The notes beneath the pieces were generated by a model, which had not been told where the DNA came from, made no database searches, and worked only from the letters and a program-made list of their open reading frames with translations. 64,000 nucleotides of DNA from Aphidius gifuensis (Eukaryota; Arthropoda; Insecta; Hymenoptera; Braconidae): NCBI RefSeq assembly GCF_014905175.1, contig NC_057791.1, positions 19,596,177 through 19,660,176 on the forward strand, in the 5' to 3' direction. Positions 63,691 through 64,000 of this stretch are shown here, piece by piece; within the stretch, counting starts at the first letter, position 1, and the number at the start of each line of letters is the position of its first letter. The position numbers were made by a program, and so were the translations under genes.

Positions 63691-64000
63691 TTAATCTTCA
63701 TCCAAGTAATCCGTAACTATTACATATTTACATACAACGTTTGATCTACGTAATATTTGGACAATATCACCATTAATTTCAAAAGAAGTATATATCGTTA
63801 ACATGTGTTTACGATTTTTTACACATGTAGCTATTTCCAAGATACCTGACAAGTCTACTTGTGTATACCTGACATCCAAAGTTAATATATTTGGTAAATG
63901 CTTAACAAGTTCAATCACTGAGTCGTTAGTGACTTGAATGCATTTCGATATGTCAAAGTTTACTATTGTTTTGCTTAATAAACCTTTAATTGACTCATCA
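63691..64000 (-). CDS. Leucine-rich repeat protein (F-box/LRR or AMN1 type), C-terminal part
   Basis: Open to the window edge, so only the last about 102 residues are visible. It starts mid-repeat with DESIKGLLSK and TIVNFDISKCIQVTNDSVIE, then LVKHLPNILTLDVRYTQVDL, and ends YVIVTDYLDED before TAA at 63691-63693. The pattern LDISxCxxVTxxSVxxLxxxLPNLxxLDV is that of cysteine-containing LRRs found in F-box/LRR substrate adaptors of SCF ubiquitin ligases and in AMN1. The F-box, if present, lies outside the window. Whether more exons follow upstream cannot be seen. Confidence 0.7.
   Translation of the reverse strand, partial: DESIKGLLSKTIVNFDISKCIQVTNDSVIELVKHLPNILTLDVRYTQVDLSGILEIATCVKNRKHMLTIYTSFEINGDIVQILRRSNVVCKYVIVTDYLDED

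Noticed and set aside
1..64000. tRNA, rRNA, known microRNA, CRISPR or viral genes
   Set aside because: A by-eye search for box A/box B patterns, conserved microRNA seeds that I remember, regular spacer arrays and viral motifs found nothing convincing. A covariance-model scan could still reveal small RNAs.

Overview
The window is very AT-rich animal DNA, with long A and T runs, many AT-rich microsatellites and short GT..AG introns (75 to 192 bases in the one gene where all can be read on the + strand). Gene content and codon use point to an insect. The extreme AT bias, also seen at third codon positions, would fit a parasitoid wasp (Hymenoptera), but the sequence alone does not prove the order.

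Layout. Positions 1 to 25.5 kb and 30.5 to 55.4 kb are gene-poor, AT-rich and full of simple repeats. They contain scattered islands of ordinary base composition, a few of them bounded by plausible splice sites. Between these two deserts lies one intronless minus-strand gene (25494-29726) for a long Toll-type receptor: LRR ectodomain, cysteine cluster, second LRR block, one membrane segment, TIR domain and a long low-complexity tail. Deserts of this kind around a developmental receptor gene are commonly regulatory. Here that is inference, supported only by local motif clusters.

From 55.4 kb to the right edge the window is gene-dense. A minus-strand gene (55397-56137) for an RNA polymerase I A34/CD3EAP-like subunit and a plus-strand four-exon XPC gene (56518-59700, nucleotide excision repair damage sensor) are divergent and share about 380 bases of upstream DNA. 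A six-exon minus-strand gene for a TMEM86-type lysoplasmalogenase (61223-62599) was rebuilt here from splice sites. The last gene is the 3' end of a minus-strand leucine-rich repeat protein, cut by the window edge (63691-64000).

No rRNA, tRNA, CRISPR array, intact transposon or viral gene was recognised. The most unusual items are a 413-base direct duplication (15357-15769 and 31248-31660, same length, about 8 differences) that brackets the Toll gene and covers a possible splice donor; several GC-richer exon-like islands in the deserts; a candidate TATA-driven two-exon microgene near 6.1-6.4 kb; and two inverted-repeat clusters (32.9 kb and 36.4 kb). No coherent new multi-gene system could be demonstrated.
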